From positions 1-10,341 of the forward strand of contig JBBHKE010003291.1 of the NCBI GenBank assembly GCA_037447655.1: DNA of 10,341 bases, written 5' to 3'. Below, piece after piece: positions 8,555 to 10,341 of this stretch. Position numbers and translations under genes: made by a program. This DNA is from Zygnema cylindricum. Taxonomy: Eukaryota; Streptophyta; Zygnematophyceae; Zygnematales; Zygnemataceae. Within the stretch, counting starts at the first letter, position 1. Each line of letters starts with the position of its first letter. The notes beneath the pieces are model-generated. The model saw nothing but the letters and a program-made list of their open reading frames with translations, did no database searches and was not told the DNA's origin.

Positions 8555-9040
8555 CTACACCCCTCTCCCAAAGTTAGTTAAACAAAATCAATTCATCTTT
8601 CCCTCCTTTCTCTAGTCCTCTCTTTCTATCTTCCTAGAGATATTTCTCAACCCCTTTTGTTTCAGTGGAACGAGTTCCCTTAATCTTACTTTCCCCACCC
8701 TTTGCTCTCATTTAAAACCGACATTTTAACCCCTCTCCCATTGGTTGATGAACGAGTTACATCTTTGTCTTTCAACTCATCCAAGCCCCTCAATCTTTAA
8801 ATTACAAAGAGGAATTTGCTTGTTTCCCTCGCTCCCTTACTTTTTTAGGGTTGTTGTCTCTTCCCGTCTAATCATAACATATTTATATAATTACACCCAT
8901 TCTTTCAGGTCGTGGTGCGATTTCCCTAATTTCTTTCCCCCTTGACTCTCCTCCTCCCTCCCCTCATCCTCTCCTTACGAGTTCTCTCCCACCTCCCATG
9001 TGCATTTCTTTCTCCTCTTCCCCCTCTATCACCTAAGCAA
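8555..9040. other. Pyrimidine-rich intergenic or intronic DNA
   Basis: Rich in C and T on +, with loosely repeated phrases such as CCCCTCTCCCA (near 8560 and 8730) and ACGAGTT (near 8668, 8751 and 8977). It is purine-rich in the gene's sense direction. Frames at 8745-8945 and 8942-9133 on + have no recognisable features and are not called. Confidence 0.5.
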
Positions 9041-9276
9041 TATGGAAATAAAAAGCATGAGGTGATTTTTTACTTTACAAGGAGGATTTTACTCAAAAAT
9101 TGTAGTGTCAAACCTTTCATAATGATTTTGTAGAAACAATAGAGGTTTAATTAATACTGATTGGGAAAGACTCCAAGTGTATAATAGGATGCTTAAACAC
9201 TTGATCCGCCAATACATTAGGGTGTTCTAGTTGAAAAATTAAGGTATAATCACAAAATTCAAAAAATCAATTGAAA

Positions 9277-9290
9277 TGGCTCCGCTACTG
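9277..9290 (-). mobile_element. Possible hAT/MITE-type terminus (relic)
   Basis: Minus strand reads CAGTAGCGGAGCCA, resembling the CAGNGGCGGANCCA termini I associate with some plant hAT-derived short elements. No partner inverted repeat or 8-bp target duplication is visible, so this is only a suggestion. Confidence 0.2.
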
Positions 9291-9504
9291 ACAAGAAAAC
9301 ACAAACAATTTTTTTTTACCCTGTAAATTGGGGTACAAAGATGTTCAATTTTTGTTTTTCAATATCTAATATAATATGCCTAAATAAAACATATGGTTCA
9401 CAAGAAAATAAATAAGAAAAAACTCAACACTCTTTAAGCGCTTGGCAAGGAAAATAGTTGCATGGTCACACACGAAAAAACAAAACACCAAAGTAAAAAT
9501 GCAA

Positions 9505-9600
9505 ATATCATTATACCATAACCAATAGTTTAAAACATGAAACGAAATATACAAAGGAAAATATCATGAAATCATAACCAAAAGCGTAAAACATACTCCA
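9505..9600 (+). repeat. Degenerate 56-bp direct duplication
   Basis: ATATCATTATACCATAACCA at 9505 aligns with ATATCATGAAATCATAACCA at 9561. The similarity continues through AAAACAT about 20 bases later in each copy. Confidence 0.65.
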
Positions 9601-10084
9601 AAAACCTGAAAATAACATCCACCAAAGTACCAAGAGGATATACCTCATTTTCAAATTTTCCAAAAATTTACAATTCCGACATATTTGGGGTTCATGATCA
9701 GGAGATTTTCAAGGACAGGTGCCCATGGTGATCAGAATGTCTCTATCAAATGAGTTTTTATAGTTTGCAATAAATTTTATAGTCTAGCTTACCCTACCGC
9801 AACAAGACAAATTTTGGACGTCTCAGAAGCTTGAGGTCCATTTTAAGACTGAAACAAATCAATGCGAATGGTGATGGTGGACCCAAACAAAACACAATGC
9901 CATTCACATTTTAGGGGTTGCACATGGAACGTAACTTTGTCCCCCAAAAATCAGTTGGTGCAAAATAAAATTGACATGTGCGTCTTAGTCTTAGCATTAA
10001 GACACAACAAAAATAAATTTCAGTTTTTTTTTACGATATCGTGACCAGAAACGACTCAAGACCAACTATTTGCAAACGTGAAAA

Positions 10085-10341
10085 AGACGTAAAATCGTAC
10101 AACCCTCAAATATCTAAAGACCATAAAATTGTAAAAACCCTAAAAACACAAAAAAATAAAAGCCTTGAAAAACTAAACCCATAATACCATAAAAACTCTA
10201 AAAACTTTAAAAATCTTAAACACCTAAAAATTCTATAAATATTTGAGAACCCTACATACCATAAAAACCTTAAACGCATAAAGGTCAGAAAAACGTAAAA
10301 ACCTTGATAATCCTTAGAAAACTACAATTATCAAAATCCTA
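10085..10341 (-). repeat. Degenerate telomere-like array (CCCTAAA-related)
   Basis: From about 10085 to the window end, + carries irregular units of 8-11 nt such as AACCCTAAAAA, ACTCTAAAAA, CTTTAAAAA, TCTTAAACA and CCTAAAAAT. On minus these resemble GGTTTTTA / TTTTTAGGG. The plant telomere unit is CCCTAAA; here the A-run is longer and the units have diverged. It continues beyond the window. Confidence 0.55.

Larger units (their letters stand above)
9041..10084. other. AT-rich DNA, no confident gene
   Basis: It should hold upstream exons of the LRR gene if they are near, but I find no clear signal peptide, malectin-like or N-cap exon. One weak candidate at 9856-9958 on minus is discussed under findings. 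Short frames (9366-9554 minus, 9862-10044 plus) lack supporting features. Confidence 0.45.

Overview
The window reads as nuclear DNA of a land plant. The decisive evidence is a set of four 72-nt exons on the minus strand. Each encodes one leucine-rich repeat (LRR) of the plant-specific type, with a NxLSGSIPxSIGxLTSL-like core. Each has an AG acceptor and a GT donor, and all share the same intron phase. The AT-rich non-coding DNA and a degenerate CCCTAAA-like array at the right edge fit a plant but are weaker evidence. I cannot name the species. There is no prokaryote-like gene organisation.

Layout in gene order (minus strand, high to low coordinates): exon A (8483-8554), a 570-bp intron, exon B (7841-7912), a 4,682-bp intron, exon C (3087-3158), a 2,088-bp intron, exon D (927-998). 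Spliced in this order, all four stay in one open frame and the LRR register runs across every junction. This is best read as the middle of the ectodomain of an LRR receptor-like protein, probably a receptor kinase. Exon A looks like the N-terminal-most repeat. No signal peptide, malectin-like domain, transmembrane segment or kinase is identified in the window, so both ends of the gene are missing or unrecognised.

The large intron is dominated by a 4.4-kb almost pure purine (GA/GAA/GGA) tract on the + strand (about 3309-7728). In the transcript it would be a polypyrimidine (CU) tract. Hand-spotted landmarks recur collinearly about 2.0 kb apart, which suggests the tract contains an old tandem duplication. 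The long Ser/Leu/Phe-rich and Arg/Glu/Lys-rich reading frames in it are artefacts of the simple repeat. A tract of opposite strand bias (pyrimidines on +) occupies the first ~270 bases and includes a perfect five-run G-quadruplex motif on the minus strand. Other CT-rich stretches occur around 1480-1580 and 8560-9030.

The exons were probably multiplied together with their introns. About 80-200 bp 5' of exons B, C and D, and about 20 bp after their donors, are recognisably similar, and an orphan piece of the same intron block lies at 8309-8390. Other repeats are a 55-bp direct duplication (1369-1478), a degenerate 56-bp duplication (9505-9600), ATT microsatellites, a possible hAT-type terminus (9277-9290) and a telomere-like array (10085-10341). 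The remaining DNA is AT-rich with nothing I can recognise.
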